In this document: piece by piece, positions 5,914 to 6,756 of the stretch | How positions within the stretch are numbered: position 1 is the stretch's first letter | Layout of the letters: each line of letters begins with the position of its first letter | NCBI GenBank assembly: GCA_046091165.1 | Contig: JBJTBE010000082.1 | Location: forward strand, 1-6,756 | From: F1-60-MAGs163 sp046091165 | GTDB taxonomy: Bacteria > Actinomycetota > Thermoleophilia > Solirubrobacterales > Solirubrobacteraceae | Reading direction: 5' to 3' | DNA length: 6,756 nt | Notes under the pieces: generated by a model | What the model was told of the DNA's origin: nothing | The model's input: the letters and a program-made list of their open reading frames with translations, nothing else | Database searches by the model: none | Position numbers and translations under genes: made by a program

Positions 5914-6756
5914 TCAGCTCCAGGGGTAGGGGCTGTTGGAGACCGGGTGAAGGTCCCCGGACTCAAAGCGCTCGTAGCGGAACGGGTAGAGGAGGGAGGA
6001 GTTCTCGCCTTCCAGCACGCGGGCGATCTCCCGGCCGACGGCGATCATCTTGTAGCCGTGGTTGGAGTCGGCGGCCACGAAGACGTTGGGCCGCATGTAG
6101 TCGAAGACCGGGAAGTTGTCCACGGTGAACGCCCCGACACCGCCGGAGCGCACGTCGATGAACTTCTCGCGGCAGCCCTCGAAGCGCTCGAAGCAGTGCG
6201 AGAGCGAGGCGCACCACATGTCGGCAAAGCCCGTGTCGACGGAGCCGGTCGGGTACGGGTCGACCTCGAACTCGTTGCCCAGCATGATCGGGGAAGCGCC
6301 GCCCTGGACGCTGTCGCGGTCGGGCTTGACGTAGATCCCCCACTGCTCGTCGGTTATCAGCTTGCCGTCGTCGGAGTAGAGGTCGGTCGAGCTGTCGACG
6401 TGGATGACCGGGGAGGGCTTGCCGTCGTTGGTGTCGAGCGTCGACGGCGGCAGCGCCACCTCGCCCTCCTGCAGGTACCAGTAGGTCCACATCGGCAGGT
6501 CGGCCTCCACGCTGCCGTCGGGCTGACGGACGTCGATCCGGTCGGGGAGGTCGAGCTTCTCCCAGAAGTCGGCGATCCAGGGGCCGACCGCGACGACGAC
6601 CTGGTCGACCTTGACCGTGCCGGCCGAGGTGTTCACCGCGGTGGCGGCACCGGACTCGTCGAACTCGAAGCCGGTCACCTCGACTCCCTCGACGATCTTC
6701 GCACCGGCCTGGCGGGCCAGGTCGGCCAGGCCGTGCATCGACTCCTTGTTGAAGGC
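5914..6756 (-). CDS. FAD-dependent oxidoreductase (DAO superfamily), C-terminal part; 5' end beyond window edge
   Basis: The frame runs leftward from the right edge, open from base 6756, to a TGA at 5914-5916, giving 280 visible C-terminal residues. The N-terminal FAD-binding GxGxxG segment is outside the window. SMHGLADLARQAGAKIVEG near visible residue 6 is the DAO segment where a helix leads into the cofactor-domain strand, followed by VDQVVVAVGPWIADF near 50-65. The C-terminal GGVGAFTVDNFPVFD and VFVAADSNHGYKMIAVGREIA (near visible residue 240) correspond to the second FAD-contacting region, comparable to the WGTYGFK segment of SoxB. Such proteins oxidise amino acids or secondary/tertiary amines such as sarcosine, dimethylglycine or glycine betaine derivatives. 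Next to sox and fhs genes, a methylated-amine substrate is likely but not shown. No folate domain follows, so it is not a dimethylglycine oxidase fusion at this end. It converges on iclR with a 4-bp gap. The ATG at 6736-6738 is internal and is not the start. Confidence 0.8.
   Translation of the reverse strand, partial: AFNKESMHGLADLARQAGAKIVEGVEVTGFEFDESGAATAVNTSAGTVKVDQVVVAVGPWIADFWEKLDLPDRIDVRQPDGSVEADLPMWTYWYLQEGEVALPPSTLDTNDGKPSPVIHVDSSTDLYSDDGKLITDEQWGIYVKPDRDSVQGGASPIMLGNEFEVDPYPTGSVDTGFADMWCASLSHCFERFEGCREKFIDVRSGGVGAFTVDNFPVFDYMRPNVFVAADSNHGYKMIAVGREIARVLEGENSSLLYPFRYERFESGDLHPVSNSPYPWS

Noticed and set aside
3237..5966. Very long open frame (about 909 codons) on the - strand, antisense to fhs and iclR
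   Set aside because: It mirrors the codon structure of the + strand genes; high GC suppresses stops in this frame. Its residues are a low-complexity mix (G, A, V, L, D, H, R) with no family motif, while the + strand encodes clear full-length proteins.
1..6756. Mobile element, CRISPR array, toxin-antitoxin pair or defence system
   Set aside because: No transposase, integrase, spaced repeat array, terminal inverted repeat or defence-domain motif was found; every long gene fits amine/one-carbon metabolism and its control.

Overview
This is a high-GC window with strong G/C preference at third codon positions, short intergenic gaps and overlapping start/stop codons. Together with the gene content this suggests an Actinomycetota genome; a deep lineage such as Thermoleophilia is possible, but that is a guess from style, not from a marker gene. 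No tRNA, rRNA, CRISPR array, insertion sequence or phage gene was seen.

The left and central part (1-5018, + strand) is one compact catabolic transcription unit for N-methyl amino acids and one-carbon units. It opens with the C-terminal 443 residues of a sarcosine oxidase alpha-subunit-like protein (soxA, cut by the left edge). soxA overlaps a gamma-subunit/aminomethyltransferase-like gene (soxG, 1329-2078) by 4 bp, and soxG overlaps the beta-subunit flavoprotein gene (soxB, 2071-3288) by 8 bp. After a 56-bp gap holding a GC-rich hairpin comes formate-tetrahydrofolate ligase (fhs, 3345-5018). The biochemical logic: the Sox complex oxidises sarcosine (or a related N-methyl amine) to glycine and passes the methyl carbon to tetrahydrofolate as 5,10-methylene-THF. 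Fhs interconverts 10-formyl-THF and formate, so it can drain or refill the same folate pool.

A regulatory segment follows (5019-5909, + strand). A possible -10 box lies just upstream of an unannotated 31-codon reading frame (5033-5128). Its stop overlaps the start of an IclR-family transcriptional regulator (5118-5909), which is a good candidate for local control of the sox/fhs genes.

The right end (5914-6756, - strand) holds the C-terminal 280 residues of a second FAD-dependent amine/amino-acid oxidoreductase of the DAO superfamily. It converges on iclR with only 4 bp between the two stop codons, and its start lies beyond the right edge. Nearly every base is accounted for by these genes. 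The points most worth a second look are the coupled small ORF in front of iclR, the A-G-B gene order with no soxD visible, and the hairpins at the two gene junctions.
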